Counted from the first letter of the stretch, positions 18,112 to 26,469 are shown. The stretch: DNA of 64,000 nucleotides from BNXB01 sp031548005 (GCA_031548005.1 JAVBRK010000011.1:1-64000); one strand, 5' to 3'. Translations and numbers: made by a program. Notes: a model not told the origin generated them from the letters alone.

Positions 18112-18949
18112 ATTTTACTTCAGGTTCCATTAAATAATATTCTACAGGGGCAAATTGTTGTTTAACTTCTTCGTAATATTCAGGAACTATTTCTATTCCT
18201 ATTGAATGTCTTTTCATTTTGTTAGCAACATCTATAGTTGTTCCAGACCCCATAAAAGGATCTAATACAGTATCGTTTTCTTGTGTAAATAATCGTATAA
18301 ACCATTCTGGTAATTCTCGCGGGAAAGCAGCGCTATGATTTTTATTATTACATTCCGTTGCCAAATGAACAACGTTTGTCGGATACACAGTTTCTTTTCC
18401 TACCCAATTAGAAACATTTTTACCAAAGCCACTGCCATTCTTAGCGTTATCCCGAATTTTATCTGTATCACTTAAATTTTTCAATCTATCTTTAGCCCAA
18501 TCTCCAATCGGCACTTTCACAGCATCTTGATACATATTGAACTTTTTATCTTTATTGAACTGTAAAAGTCTTTCCCAAGCATCACGAAAGCGATTTGGCC
18601 ATTTACCGGGGAAACAATTTTTTTTATGCCAAATAAATTCTTCCGTCCACAACCAACCTTGTTTCCGCATTTCGAGAATGAGTTCCATTACATAAGTACT
18701 TCGTTCTCCGTCAACAACTTTTTCTTTTATATTAAGGATAAATGTTCCTGTTGGTTTTAGCACTCGAAAAAGTTCTTTAGAAATAGGTAGAAACCACTCG
18801 ACATATTCATTAACATCTATACCTCCGTATGTTGATTGGCGTTGGTTGGCGTATGGTGGCGATGTAACGATTAAATCCACAGAATTATCGGGAATTTTTT
18901 TCAATTCTCTCCGACAATCTCCCAAATATAAATCTGATTTTAATTCCAT
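18071..18949 (-). CDS. Site-specific DNA methyltransferase, beta class (N4-C or N6-A)
   Basis: This 292-residue enzyme transfers methyl groups from S-adenosylmethionine to an exocyclic amino group in DNA. The catalytic motif TSPPY is at residues 29-33 and the SAM-binding motif DPFMGSGTT is at 230-238. With the catalytic motif before the SAM motif, it belongs to the beta class; the SPPY form fits N4-cytosine or N6-adenine. It is the partner of the overlapping downstream endonuclease. A promoter box lies at 18970-18977. The AT-rich codon use matches the endonuclease and differs from queA. Confidence 0.9.
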   Translation of the reverse strand: MELKSDLYLGDCRRELKKIPDNSVDLIVTSPPYANQRQSTYGGIDVNEYVEWFLPISKELFRVLKPTGTFILNIKEKVVDGERSTYVMELILEMRKQGWLWTEEFIWHKKNCFPGKWPNRFRDAWERLLQFNKDKKFNMYQDAVKVPIGDWAKDRLKNLSDTDKIRDNAKNGSGFGKNVSNWVGKETVYPTNVVHLATECNNKNHSAAFPRELPEWFIRLFTQENDTVLDPFMGSGTTIDVANKMKRHSIGIEIVPEYYEEVKQQFAPVEYYLMEPEVKYETIKHKRCYAVR

Positions 18950-18969
18950 TTTTAATAAATCTTACTTTG

Positions 18970-18977
18970 CAAAAGTA
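18970..18977 (-). promoter_or_regulatory. Promoter -7 box for the restriction-modification operon
   Basis: The minus strand reads TACTTTTG here, a TAnnTTTG match, 20 bases before the methyltransferase ATG at 18949. The acquired operon is therefore driven by a Bacteroidota-type promoter. Confidence 0.6.
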
Positions 18978-19054
18978 TAATTTTTTCATATCACGATCAA
19001 GTAAATTTACATAGATTTTTCATTCATAGCTAATGTTCCATGATTCATTCTGAT

Positions 19055-19062
19055 TAAATTTG
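19055..19062 (+). promoter_or_regulatory. Promoter -7 box (TAAATTTG), leaderless position
   Basis: TAAATTTG ends only five bases before the ATG at 19068. In this promoter type transcription begins a few bases after the box, so the mRNA would have almost no leader. Confidence 0.5.
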
Positions 19063-19067
19063 CATCC

Positions 19068-19439
19068 ATGAAAAATTTACTAAAAACAGAAGAAATAGGC
19101 TTATTTTTATTAGGCGCTTACCTTTTCAGCTCAATCGGATATAATTGGTGGTGGTTTCTCCTTTTTCTTTTTGCTCCCGATCTTTCTATGATAGGTTACG
19201 CTTTAAACACCAAATATGGGGCCGTATTATACAACCTGTTTCACCACCGGGGAATTGCCATCAGCTTATTTTTTATCGGTATTTATCTGAACTTAAACTG
19301 GTTGGAATTTACCGGAATCATTTTATTTTCTCATTCTTCTTTAGATCGTATTTTAGGATATGGATTAAAATACGGGAAAGGTTTTGCTTATACACATCTG
19401 GGAGTTATTGGAAAAACAAAGGGAGATTCTGAAGCTTAA
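19068..19439 (+). CDS. DUF4260 family membrane protein
   Basis: This 123-residue hydrophobic protein fits the DUF4260 family. It has three to four predicted membrane segments (about 11-27, 28-42, 62-85 and 88-103), joined by short loops such as the APDLSMIGYALNTKYGA stretch. Its function is unknown. It stands alone between the restriction-modification operon and the Smr-domain gene, with its own promoter box almost touching the start codon. Confidence 0.8.
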   Translation: MKNLLKTEEIGLFLLGAYLFSSIGYNWWWFLLFLFAPDLSMIGYALNTKYGAVLYNLFHHRGIAISLFFIGIYLNLNWLEFTGIILFSHSSLDRILGYGLKYGKGFAYTHLGVIGKTKGDSEA

Positions 19440-19507
19440 TATTACTTTATTTCCGGCGCATTGAACAGATGAACTATATTTTTCATTTTGCAGGTTTGTA
19501 ATTTCCG

Positions 19508-19515
19508 TATTTTTG
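19508..19515 (+). promoter_or_regulatory. Promoter -7 box (TATTTTTG)
   Basis: TATTTTTG matches TAnnTTTG and ends 15 bases before the ATG at 19531. It argues against the earlier in-frame start at 19513, which would lie inside the box. Confidence 0.55.
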
Positions 19516-19530
19516 CCTAAGTTTGCATCT

Positions 19531-20583
19531 ATGAAAACAGGAGATAAAGTACGTTATCTGAATGCCGTCGGAGGAGGAATTGTCCGGCGTTTCCAATCGA
19601 AAGACATTGTATTGGTGGAAGAAGAAGACGGGTTCGAGACCCCGGTACTTATCCGGGAATGCGTCGTGGTGGATACAGATGATTTTCAGGCCCGGAAATC
19701 GTCGAAAAAAGCCCTGGAAAAAGTCGATATCCCCCCTCAGAAACCTTTAGAACCCGAAAAAGAATATATTCCGGAAGAATTTGCCGGAGGCGACCGATTG
19801 AATGTATATTTAGCTTTTCTACCCGTCAACATCAAGGAATTAGGGAGTTGTAATTATGAGACTTACTTAGTCAACGAAAGCAATTACTACCTGTATCTCA
19901 ATTATATGAACCGGGAAAATAATTCCTGGCGAAATCGTTTTACGGAACTGATCGAACCCAATACCCAGCTTTTCATCGAAGAATTTTCCAAATCACAACT
20001 CAATGAACTCGAACGGATCTGTATCCAGTTCCTTGCATTTAAGAAAAACAAGCCTTTCGGAATAAAAAACACCTACAGTGTAGAACTCCGGATCGATGGG
20101 GTTAAATTCTACAAACTGCACAGCTTCCGCGAAAACGATTTTTTTGAAGATGAAGCGCTGATCTATCCGGTAGTAACCAACGATGTGGCCGAGCGGGAAA
20201 TGCTGGTCAGCGCATCCGATATCCAGGAGGCCATGATGCAGAAGTCGCGGGCCGATTTTCCCCAAAAACAGGTAAAACCGGTTCAAAAAAAGATCGATGG
20301 TACTATTCTTGAAATAGATTTACATATCGATGAACTCATCGATACGACAGCCGGATTAAGTAATGCGGATATCCTGGAAATCCAATTGAAAAAATTCCAT
20401 GACACCCTGGCTGCAAACAGGTCGAATAAGGGACAAAAAATCGTTTTCATTCATGGAAAGGGAGAAGGTGTTTTACGGAATACCATCCTGAACGAATTGA
20501 AAACCAGGTATAAACAGTTTCCTTATCAGGATGCCTCATTCCGGGAATATGGATTCGGAGCGACCATGATCACCATAAAATAA
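19531..20583 (+). CDS. DUF2027 and Smr domain-containing protein
   Basis: This 350-residue protein begins with a small beta-rich module (about 1-50, KTGDKVRYL... as in DUF2027/MutS2-associated folds) and a central beta-sandwich (about 85-230). It ends with an Smr domain (about 260-350) showing the family motifs DLHID and HGKGEGVLR. Smr domains bind or nick branched DNA, or act on ribosome-bound mRNA; which applies here is not evident. The start is set at 19531 by the promoter box just upstream. Confidence 0.85.
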   Translation: MKTGDKVRYLNAVGGGIVRRFQSKDIVLVEEEDGFETPVLIRECVVVDTDDFQARKSSKKALEKVDIPPQKPLEPEKEYIPEEFAGGDRLNVYLAFLPVNIKELGSCNYETYLVNESNYYLYLNYMNRENNSWRNRFTELIEPNTQLFIEEFSKSQLNELERICIQFLAFKKNKPFGIKNTYSVELRIDGVKFYKLHSFRENDFFEDEALIYPVVTNDVAEREMLVSASDIQEAMMQKSRADFPQKQVKPVQKKIDGTILEIDLHIDELIDTTAGLSNADILEIQLKKFHDTLAANRSNKGQKIVFIHGKGEGVLRNTILNELKTRYKQFPYQDASFREYGFGATMITIK

Positions 20584-20613
20584 CAAATCTAACCGACTTA
20601 AAATAATACACAA

Positions 20614-21216
20614 ATGACGCGAAAATTATGGGCCTTTTTATGTGTAGCCTTCCTCTGGACTTCCTGCGATGTTGCACAACAAGCGCTTGGTACCTACAAC
20701 CTGTTTCAATGCAAATATCAGTATAACTCCATTGCAAATCTGAATTTAGCCGGAGTAAACCTACAGAATGCCAAGAGCCTGTCTTCTCTGAATCCGCTCT
20801 CCGTTGCCAGCTTAATTGCAGCATTTTCTGATTCAAAGAAATCGATTCCCCTGCAATTCACGCTCAACCTGAACGTAACGAATCCAAATGCTCAACCAGC
20901 CATACTCAATGGCCTGCAATACATCCTGGAAATAGATAACCAAGAAATGACCACCGGAGCCGTCGACTCCAGAATGCAAATTGCTAACGGACAACCGGCG
21001 CAATTACCAATCAATATTAATTTCGACCTGAGAAAAGCCATGTCGGGCAAAACCGGCGACGCCCTGAAAAATATGGCCTTCAACTTTGTCGGACTAGGAG
21101 AGCAGGCCACCAACGTCACCATCCGGCTGAAACCTTCATTGGCTGTGGGCGGACAAATCATCGCCAGTCCGGCCTACATTCCGGTATCGTTTACTTACGG
21201 TAAAAACAATAAATAA
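20614..21216 (+). CDS. LEA type 2 family lipoprotein
   Basis: This 200-residue protein has a lipoprotein signal with a WTSC lipobox (Cys18). The rest resembles LEA14/WHy-type immunoglobulin-like domains: alternating beta strands with LNLNVTNPN near residue 90 and a TNVTIRLKPS stretch near 168. These domains are common in periplasmic lipoproteins of Bacteroidota but have no assigned activity. The stop overlaps the next ATG by one base (TAATG at 21214-21218), so it is translationally coupled with the CYTH gene. Confidence 0.8.
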   Translation: MTRKLWAFLCVAFLWTSCDVAQQALGTYNLFQCKYQYNSIANLNLAGVNLQNAKSLSSLNPLSVASLIAAFSDSKKSIPLQFTLNLNVTNPNAQPAILNGLQYILEIDNQEMTTGAVDSRMQIANGQPAQLPININFDLRKAMSGKTGDALKNMAFNFVGLGEQATNVTIRLKPSLAVGGQIIASPAYIPVSFTYGKNNK

Positions 21217-21671
21217 TGGGAATCGAAATCGAAAGAAAGTTTCTGGTTAAAGGAGATTTCTCTTCTGATGTAAAACGTACGGAACGCATCGTACAAGCCT
21301 ACCTCTGCTCCTCTCCCGAACGCACGGTAAGGGTCCGGATCAAAGGAGACCAGGGTTTCCTTACTATCAAAGGAGCCTCCGACAAGAACGGATTCGCCCG
21401 CAGCGAATTCGAATACCCGATCCCGGCCGGAGATGCCGAAGAGATATTACGGCTCTGTCCCTCCGGACGCATCGATAAAATCCGTCATTATATAGACTAT
21501 AAAGGGCATACCTTTGAAGTCGATGTATTCTCCGGAAAGCATGAGGGACTGACTCTGGCCGAACTCGAACTAAGCGCAGAAGATGAGCAGTATGAAAAAC
21601 CCGGCTGGCTCGGAGAGGAAGTGACCGGAGATCTCCGGTACTACAACGCAATTATGGCCAGCAAAGAGTAA
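21216..21671 (+). CDS. CYTH domain triphosphatase-type protein
   Basis: This 151-residue protein is a compact CYTH domain. The signature ExExK is present as E4, E6 and K8 in EIERKFLV, followed by the basic and acidic strands that line the metal-triphosphate tunnel (TVRVRIKG, LTIKG, SEFEYPI, FEVDVFSG, LAELEL). Short bacterial CYTH proteins are mostly inorganic triphosphatases or thiamine triphosphatases; adenylate cyclase activity is less likely. It is coupled by a one-base overlap to the lipoprotein gene before it. Confidence 0.9.
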   Translation: MGIEIERKFLVKGDFSSDVKRTERIVQAYLCSSPERTVRVRIKGDQGFLTIKGASDKNGFARSEFEYPIPAGDAEEILRLCPSGRIDKIRHYIDYKGHTFEVDVFSGKHEGLTLAELELSAEDEQYEKPGWLGEEVTGDLRYYNAIMASKE

Positions 21672-21725
21672 ATCGAAAAATTTTATTCCTTTCATTTTAG
21701 TTTCTATTCATTTACAGATCAAATA

Positions 21726-22142
21726 TTGGCCTGTTGGTATCGCTCAGCCAAAAAAAAATCAGCCGGAGAGCATGCAGCAAAATCATCAAAAATAGGGAAT
21801 AGACTTGGTTGTGCCGGGTTGATCATTCCCGTGGCGCACACCCTCTATACCCAGGAAGTCAATACCGAAGATACCGTCGATTTCATAGTTGCCTGTATCG
21901 GGTTCACTCCCGGAGCGGGCTGGGTAATCTGCGGTATTTACACGGTGGCCGACGCGGGAACGGTAGTTGTTCCCGACAAAAAAATGTCGACCCATGCGGA
22001 AGAGGTTCTGATCCGGAAATGGAAAGAGTTTAATGACGGACTTCGGGCCTGGTTACAGATCTTTTTCGACCGGATCAATTACAAAATTAACAGCGCCGCA
22101 CCCCAATCGGCACAAAGCAATGAACATTCCCCTGTTTATTGA
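21726..22142 (+). CDS. Hypothetical protein, possible remnant
   Basis: This open frame of 138 codons has no clear start: the first usable codon is a TTG at 21726, and a run of nine A residues near 21751 makes the 5' part suspicious. The middle (about 28-82) is hydrophobic and rich in Gly and Ala, with a GFTPGAGWVICGIYTVADAG segment resembling membrane-inserting parts of polymorphic toxins. The last 50 residues are polar. I do not recognise the family. It could be the surviving C-terminal end of a larger gene, since no promoter box or signal peptide is visible. Confidence 0.35.
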   Translation: MACWYRSAKKKSAGEHAAKSSKIGNRLGCAGLIIPVAHTLYTQEVNTEDTVDFIVACIGFTPGAGWVICGIYTVADAGTVVVPDKKMSTHAEEVLIRKWKEFNDGLRAWLQIFFDRINYKINSAAPQSAQSNEHSPVY

Positions 22143-22265
22143 ATTTATGAAATCTAAAATTTATTTTTGCCTGTCGTTTATTTTCAAGTTAGAAGTCTTT
22201 CAATTATGTTGCTTTCATGTGATATTATTAAAGAAAATTTATAACGAAAAAAAATATAAATTACT

Positions 22266-23744
22266 TCATGGTATGTTTGAAAGTTCTGCTATTACGGCTT
22301 CAACTTTTTGATTATATTCGTCAATTTCGCTCTGATATTGCTCTGTATTCTCTTCAATAGCTTTGTAAATGAGTTCGTAGACTTTTATTCTTAATTCGCA
22401 ATATTCTTTTAGTTTATTATTTCGCTCTCTAATTGATAAAGGCAAATTTAAGTATTTACAGCTTTCAATTAATTTAATACTTTCATTCCAGTAGAAGATT
22501 CCTTTATTTTTTAACTCATACAATACTTTTTCATTGGATGTGCCTTCCGGAAGGGTATAAATTTCAAGTGCCATTGTTTCCATTGAAATAAATTCGTTCA
22601 TCTTTTCGTCATATTCTACAATATCATTTGGTAATGTTGTATAAACGAAAAATGATGAAATGAGCAATACAACTGTCAAAACAGCGATCGTGGAAAATTT
22701 AAGCGCCGAATGATTGTAGTTTTTCAAACTGGGGACGAAAGCGTAACCGACAACAAGTCCGCTCAGCAGCCCGCCGATGTGCGCGGCATTGTCAATTCCG
22801 ATGTTGAACCTTAGTCCGTAAAGTATGTTGTATCCCACAAAAACAGCAATGCTGATCAGCTGCGACGTTCTGAATGATTTATCAGGCAGATCGGTAGTCA
22901 GCAAGGCAAGAAGGACTCCATACATGCCAAAAATAGCTCCGGAAGCGCCTGCGCTGATTGTCAGATCATGCCACCACAGGCTGGTTACGCTTGCTGCAAT
23001 GCCTGAAATTAAATACGCAGCCAGGAATCTTGTTCTGCCAAGATACGATTCGAGCAAAAGTCCCGCGTAAAGCAATGCGTACATATTCAGCAGCAGGTGC
23101 ACAACACCGATATGAACAAAACAGGATGTAAACAGTCTCCACCATTGTCCTTCCAGTGTTAATGGTCGAAAGTTCGCTCCCCAACTTATCAAATCCTGAT
23201 TTTCAGGCAATAAAAAGTGAACGCCCGAAATAAGCATTACGATGAAAACAAGTATGTTTATATTTATCAGAATCGGAGAAATAAAATACTCTTTCTCAGG
23301 TTTGAAGAAAGAAAAGAAATCTGTTATTTTTTCTTTGACGGTGGCGGGTGGTTTGCTTAAAATATCCTCTTCCTTCGGAACGTAAACTTGTCGCAGTTCC
23401 GTAAGTTTTGTTTCAATCTCTTCTTGTGTAAATACCAATTGTAATCTTTCAATTGTGGTAATCAGCATGTTCACATTTTTTTTGTTTTTATCCATGTCAA
23501 TTATCTGACTACCAATACATTCGCTTTTAATATTTACGGTTCCGTTACTGATTTTAACTGTTATTTCTTCGCCCCAGGAGCTCCATGAGATTTTTGTATA
23601 TGCAATAAAACCGTTTTCGCTTACAAAGTCGACACCCCAGCCCAGTCTGAATGCCGTTTCAATGGCTATGACCAAAAAGTGTTCTTTGTCTGAATTGCCG
23701 AAATTAAAGTCCTGAACGAATTTTGGCGGAAGTCCAAATGCCAT
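22266..23744 (-). CDS. Rhomboid family intramembrane serine protease with extra domains
   Basis: This 492-residue protein contains a rhomboid protease core at about 150-350. The catalytic serine is S268 in GASGAIFG and the catalytic histidine is H322 in AHIGG; the HxxxxH pair at 211 and 216 lies in the second helix. Around the core are an N-terminal soluble domain of about 125 residues and a C-terminal helical tail of about 130 residues rich in Glu and Lys. Most bacterial rhomboids are near 200-300 residues, so these additions are notable. The next upstream gene encodes a small lipoprotein, 32 bases away. Confidence 0.88.
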   Translation of the reverse strand: MAFGLPPKFVQDFNFGNSDKEHFLVIAIETAFRLGWGVDFVSENGFIAYTKISWSSWGEEITVKISNGTVNIKSECIGSQIIDMDKNKKNVNMLITTIERLQLVFTQEEIETKLTELRQVYVPKEEDILSKPPATVKEKITDFFSFFKPEKEYFISPILININILVFIVMLISGVHFLLPENQDLISWGANFRPLTLEGQWWRLFTSCFVHIGVVHLLLNMYALLYAGLLLESYLGRTRFLAAYLISGIAASVTSLWWHDLTISAGASGAIFGMYGVLLALLTTDLPDKSFRTSQLISIAVFVGYNILYGLRFNIGIDNAAHIGGLLSGLVVGYAFVPSLKNYNHSALKFSTIAVLTVVLLISSFFVYTTLPNDIVEYDEKMNEFISMETMALEIYTLPEGTSNEKVLYELKNKGIFYWNESIKLIESCKYLNLPLSIRERNNKLKEYCELRIKVYELIYKAIEENTEQYQSEIDEYNQKVEAVIAELSNIP

Positions 23745-23776
23745 AGTTTTGTTGTTGTTTTTTGATTGTTATTTTT

Positions 23777-24010
23777 CTAATTAGACTCAATCGGGCCGTT
23801 GTTGACTGTTGAAATATTTTGTATCTTTCTGTTATTTAGCAGAATTCCCATTCTGATTGTTTGCGGTGTCAGCAATTGCAGCCATTGTTCTGTCAAAAAC
23901 AAACCGGGCGCGGGTTTAAATTCTTTTTTGATTACGATTCTTTCTGTGATTTCATTGTTTTTACATGCTGCAAGTAGTAGGGTAATTCCAATCAGGGTTA
24001 TTCGTTTCAT
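23777..24010 (-). CDS. Small hypothetical lipoprotein
   Basis: This 77-residue protein has a convincing lipoprotein signal, a basic start followed by a hydrophobic stretch and the lipobox LAAC (Cys16). The remaining 60 residues show no recognisable domain. It is 32 bases upstream of the rhomboid gene on the same strand and may be co-transcribed with it. Its start lies 18 bases after the stop of the epimerase gene, also on the same strand. Confidence 0.6.
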   Translation of the reverse strand: MKRITLIGITLLLAACKNNEITERIVIKKEFKPAPGLFLTEQWLQLLTPQTIRMGILLNNRKIQNISTVNNGPIESN

Positions 24011-24028
24011 CCGTTTATATAACAGTTA

Positions 24029-24994
24029 TTATTGATACAACCACCCATGACTAATATACCAGTCGATACATTCCCGCATACCCTCTTCCAGATGATAAGC
24101 AGCTCTGAAACCGAGGTCCTCTTCAATAGGCTTCGTATCGCACCGCCAGTCGCGTCGTTTCATAATAAAATATTTATCCCGGTTCAGCGTAGAAGGCTTT
24201 CCGCTGAATTTCGAAAACGCTTCCGCCAGAACAGAAACAGCTTTCAATACGAGAAAAGGAATCCGGATCTTCATCACCCGCTTCTTTCCAAGCGCCCGGG
24301 CGACAATCCCGGTATATTCCTGATCGGTATACACACGGCCGTCGGCAACGGCATAGGCTTTCCCGCTCAGCGGGGATCCGAGGGCTAAAAATGCCGCTTC
24401 GACCAAATCTTTCACATAGATAAACGTCAGTAGTTGGGGTTCAAAGCCTGCGGTGAGGTCAAAACCCGCCCGGACACTTTTTACCATCAGAAAATAATCC
24501 TTCTCTCTCGGACCGTAAACTCCGGTAGGACGCAATATAATGTAGGGAAAATCGTGCTGATCCTGAAGAAACCGCTCGGCTTTGAGTTTGCTTTTACCGT
24601 AGGCAGTATCCGGATTAGGATAGGCGCTGAGACTGCTCATCAGGATAAACTTCTCCGGAGCCGTTCCGGTTTCCCGGAGCGCCTCTATGAAATGACGGGT
24701 ATACATATAATTTACCCGGTCGAAATCTTCAGGATCAAGGCATTTGGTAATCCCGGCATTGTGAATGATATAATCCCATTTTCCGTAGGCCCGGGCATGC
24801 TCCTGCAATTGAGATTTCAGTTTTTCCGGGTCGGAATAATGGAGGTCGATAAATTGAATCCTGGGATCGGTCAGATATTCCCTACTGCTGTTTTTCCGGA
24901 TTCCGGCCCAGGTATCCCATCCATTTGAAAGGGCCCGGTCGGCTAAGAAACTCCCGATAAATCCGCTTGCTCCGGTAACCAGAATCTTTTTCAT
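24029..24994 (-). CDS. NAD(P)-dependent epimerase/dehydratase (extended SDR)
   Basis: This 321-residue protein is an extended short-chain dehydrogenase. The Rossmann dinucleotide motif GASGFIG is at 8-14 and the catalytic YGKSK pair is Y132/K136, preceded by the serine in a MSSLSAY segment. A RPTGVYGPRE motif near 159 is typical of sugar-nucleotide or flavonol-type reductases. The substrate cannot be stated; the family includes sugar epimerases and 3-beta-hydroxysteroid-type enzymes. Its start overlaps the end of tadA by four bases, so the two are coupled. Confidence 0.87.
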   Translation of the reverse strand: MKKILVTGASGFIGSFLADRALSNGWDTWAGIRKNSSREYLTDPRIQFIDLHYSDPEKLKSQLQEHARAYGKWDYIIHNAGITKCLDPEDFDRVNYMYTRHFIEALRETGTAPEKFILMSSLSAYPNPDTAYGKSKLKAERFLQDQHDFPYIILRPTGVYGPREKDYFLMVKSVRAGFDLTAGFEPQLLTFIYVKDLVEAAFLALGSPLSGKAYAVADGRVYTDQEYTGIVARALGKKRVMKIRIPFLVLKAVSVLAEAFSKFSGKPSTLNRDKYFIMKRRDWRCDTKPIEEDLGFRAAYHLEEGMRECIDWYISHGWLYQ

Positions 24995-25431
24995 CGCTTA
25001 TTTTTGAAAAATTGCTTCATCAACCCGGCCGCTTCTTCTGCCAGGATTCCTCCCTGCACCACTGTTTTAGGGTGTAACGCCAAAGGCGAATAGTTCCGGT
25101 AGCCCCGTTTCTCGTCTGTTGCCCCATAGACAATCCTGGAAATCTGCGACCACCCCAGGGCGCCGGCGCACATCGGGCAAGGCTCGACTGTTACATACAA
25201 TGTGCAATCTATTAAATACTTACCACCTAACACTGAAGCAGCAGCAGTAATGGCCTGCATCTCGGCATGGGCCGTTACATCGTTCAGCGTTTCCGTCAGG
25301 TTATGAGCGCGTGCAATAATCCGCTCCTGGCAAACAATCACGGCCCCGATGGGAATTTCTCCCCTGGAAAAAGCTTCTTTCGCCTCGACCAGGGCCTGAT
25401 TCATGAAATAGGTATCGTCCGGTTTCAGCAC
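24991..25431 (-). CDS. tadA: tRNA-specific adenosine deaminase TadA
   Basis: This 146-residue enzyme deaminates adenosine to inosine at the wobble position of tRNA-Arg(ACG). Its zinc-deaminase motifs are HAE (55-57), with E57 as the proton shuttle, and PCPMC (84-88), giving the zinc cysteines C85 and C88. Length is normal for the family. It lies 7 bases after the cyclophilin gene and overlaps the epimerase gene by four bases, giving an operon. Confidence 0.93.
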   Translation of the reverse strand: MLKPDDTYFMNQALVEAKEAFSRGEIPIGAVIVCQERIIARAHNLTETLNDVTAHAEMQAITAAASVLGGKYLIDCTLYVTVEPCPMCAGALGWSQISRIVYGATDEKRGYRNYSPLALHPKTVVQGGILAEEAAGLMKQFFKNKR

Positions 25432-25438
25432 TCGGCAC

Positions 25439-26107
25439 TTAGTTTTTCTTCGTTACTTTCAGGATATACACTTCCTGTACCGGCCAGTCTCCGGCTCCGG
25501 TGGGTACAGATGCGATCTTATCCACCACATCGAGACCTTTGGTTACTTCTCCGAAAACAGTATAGTTGTGATCTAAAAACGGAGTTCCTCCAATGGTTTT
25601 ATACACCTCGCGTTCGACAGAAGAATACTTGATCCCGTGCTGGTTCTCAATATCATTTAATTCGTTTTCGGTATAGGGACGTCCCTGAACAATATAAAAC
25701 TGGGAAGCCGACGAGCGTTTCTCCGGATTGACTTCGTCTCCCATCCGGGCAGCCGATAGAACTCCTTTTTTATGGTAATAGGTATGAACAAATTCTGCGG
25801 GCACCGTATAATCCAGATCGGCTTTACCCAATATCCGCTCGCCGGAAGCAAGCGTTTTCGTTCCCCCATCTCCTGCCTGGATCATAAAATCTTTAATCAC
25901 CCGGTGAAACTGAACACTATCGTAATAATGTTCTCCTACTAATTTTTCAAAGTTTTTCCGGTGAAGCGGCGTTTTATCATACAGCTTCACTTCGATATTT
26001 CCCATCAAAGTCTCAATCACATACACCGGCTCTTCCTCCTTCTTTGAAGACGGATTACAGGCCATAAAAGCAATAGACAGGAATAATGTTAAATACAGGA
26101 ATTTCAT
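25439..26107 (-). CDS. Cyclophilin-type peptidyl-prolyl isomerase, lipoprotein
   Basis: This 222-residue protein has a lipoprotein signal with a lipobox ending FMAC (Cys17) and a cyclophilin fold from about residue 28. Typical elements are FHRVIKDFMIQAGD near 67-80, SASQFYIV near 133 and VFGEVTKGLDVVDKI near 187. It should catalyse prolyl isomerisation of envelope proteins. The ATG at 26107 is preferred to a TTG six bases earlier because it begins the signal peptide directly. Confidence 0.92.
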   Translation of the reverse strand: MKFLYLTLFLSIAFMACNPSSKKEEEPVYVIETLMGNIEVKLYDKTPLHRKNFEKLVGEHYYDSVQFHRVIKDFMIQAGDGGTKTLASGERILGKADLDYTVPAEFVHTYYHKKGVLSAARMGDEVNPEKRSSASQFYIVQGRPYTENELNDIENQHGIKYSSVEREVYKTIGGTPFLDHNYTVFGEVTKGLDVVDKIASVPTGAGDWPVQEVYILKVTKKN

Positions 26108-26133
26108 AAACAAAACTTTTAAGCATTAAGAAT

Positions 26134-26162
26134 TATCAATTAACAATTGTCAACTATCAATT
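26134..26162. repeat. Short AT-rich direct/inverted repeat cluster
   Basis: TATCAATT occurs twice (26134-26141 and 26155-26162), with CAATTAACAATTG between, so CAATT/AATTG units occur in both orientations over 29 bases. It lies in the gap between the small basic protein gene and the cyclophilin gene. Confidence 0.4.
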
Positions 26163-26168
26163 GATTTG

Positions 26169-26396
26169 TTATCTTCTCATTTCGTTTTCACTGAAAAGCG
26201 TAGGATAATCCTGCTCGAGCACTTTCAGGATATGAGATAGAATGGTTTCCCGGTACCAACGCGAACGGTTGGATATTTTATACTTCGACAAATAATGACT
26301 GATTATTTTATACTCTTCTTCATTGAGCATAAATGAAATCCGCTGTGTCCGGGGCAGATCGGACGCCGGCTGAGAATATTTACGGGCTTTTTTCAT
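26169..26396 (-). CDS. Small basic protein, possibly ribbon-helix-helix
   Basis: This 75-residue protein begins with a basic N-terminus, then a short strand-like RISFMLNEEEY segment and two helices, a layout resembling ribbon-helix-helix DNA-binding proteins. I cannot name the family. The ATG at 26396 is preferred because an upstream TTG would lie in the promoter box at 26406-26413. The gene diverges from yraN with about 73 bases between the two starts. Confidence 0.6.
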   Translation of the reverse strand: MKKARKYSQPASDLPRTQRISFMLNEEEYKIISHYLSKYKISNRSRWYRETILSHILKVLEQDYPTLFSENEMRR

Positions 26397-26405
26397 TATC
26401 GAATG

Positions 26406-26413
26406 CAAAAATA
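26406..26413 (-). promoter_or_regulatory. Promoter -7 box (minus strand TATTTTTG)
   Basis: The minus strand reads TATTTTTG, ending 9 bases before the ATG at 26396 of the small basic protein gene. Confidence 0.5.
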
Positions 26414-26445
26414 ACTTCTTCTTAGAGAATAAAAAAAGAAAATGC

Positions 26446-26453
26446 TATTTTTG
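26446..26453 (+). promoter_or_regulatory. Promoter -7 box (TATTTTTG) for yraN
   Basis: TATTTTTG matches TAnnTTTG and ends 16 bases before the ATG at 26470. It forms a divergent promoter pair with the box at 26406-26413. Confidence 0.55.
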
Positions 26454-26469
26454 TAGAAAATATTTTACC

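Noticed and set aside
22162..22169. TATTTTTG promoter-like box on the + strand
   Set aside because: No + strand gene follows; the next gene is on the minus strand and the area is AT-rich, so a chance match is likely.
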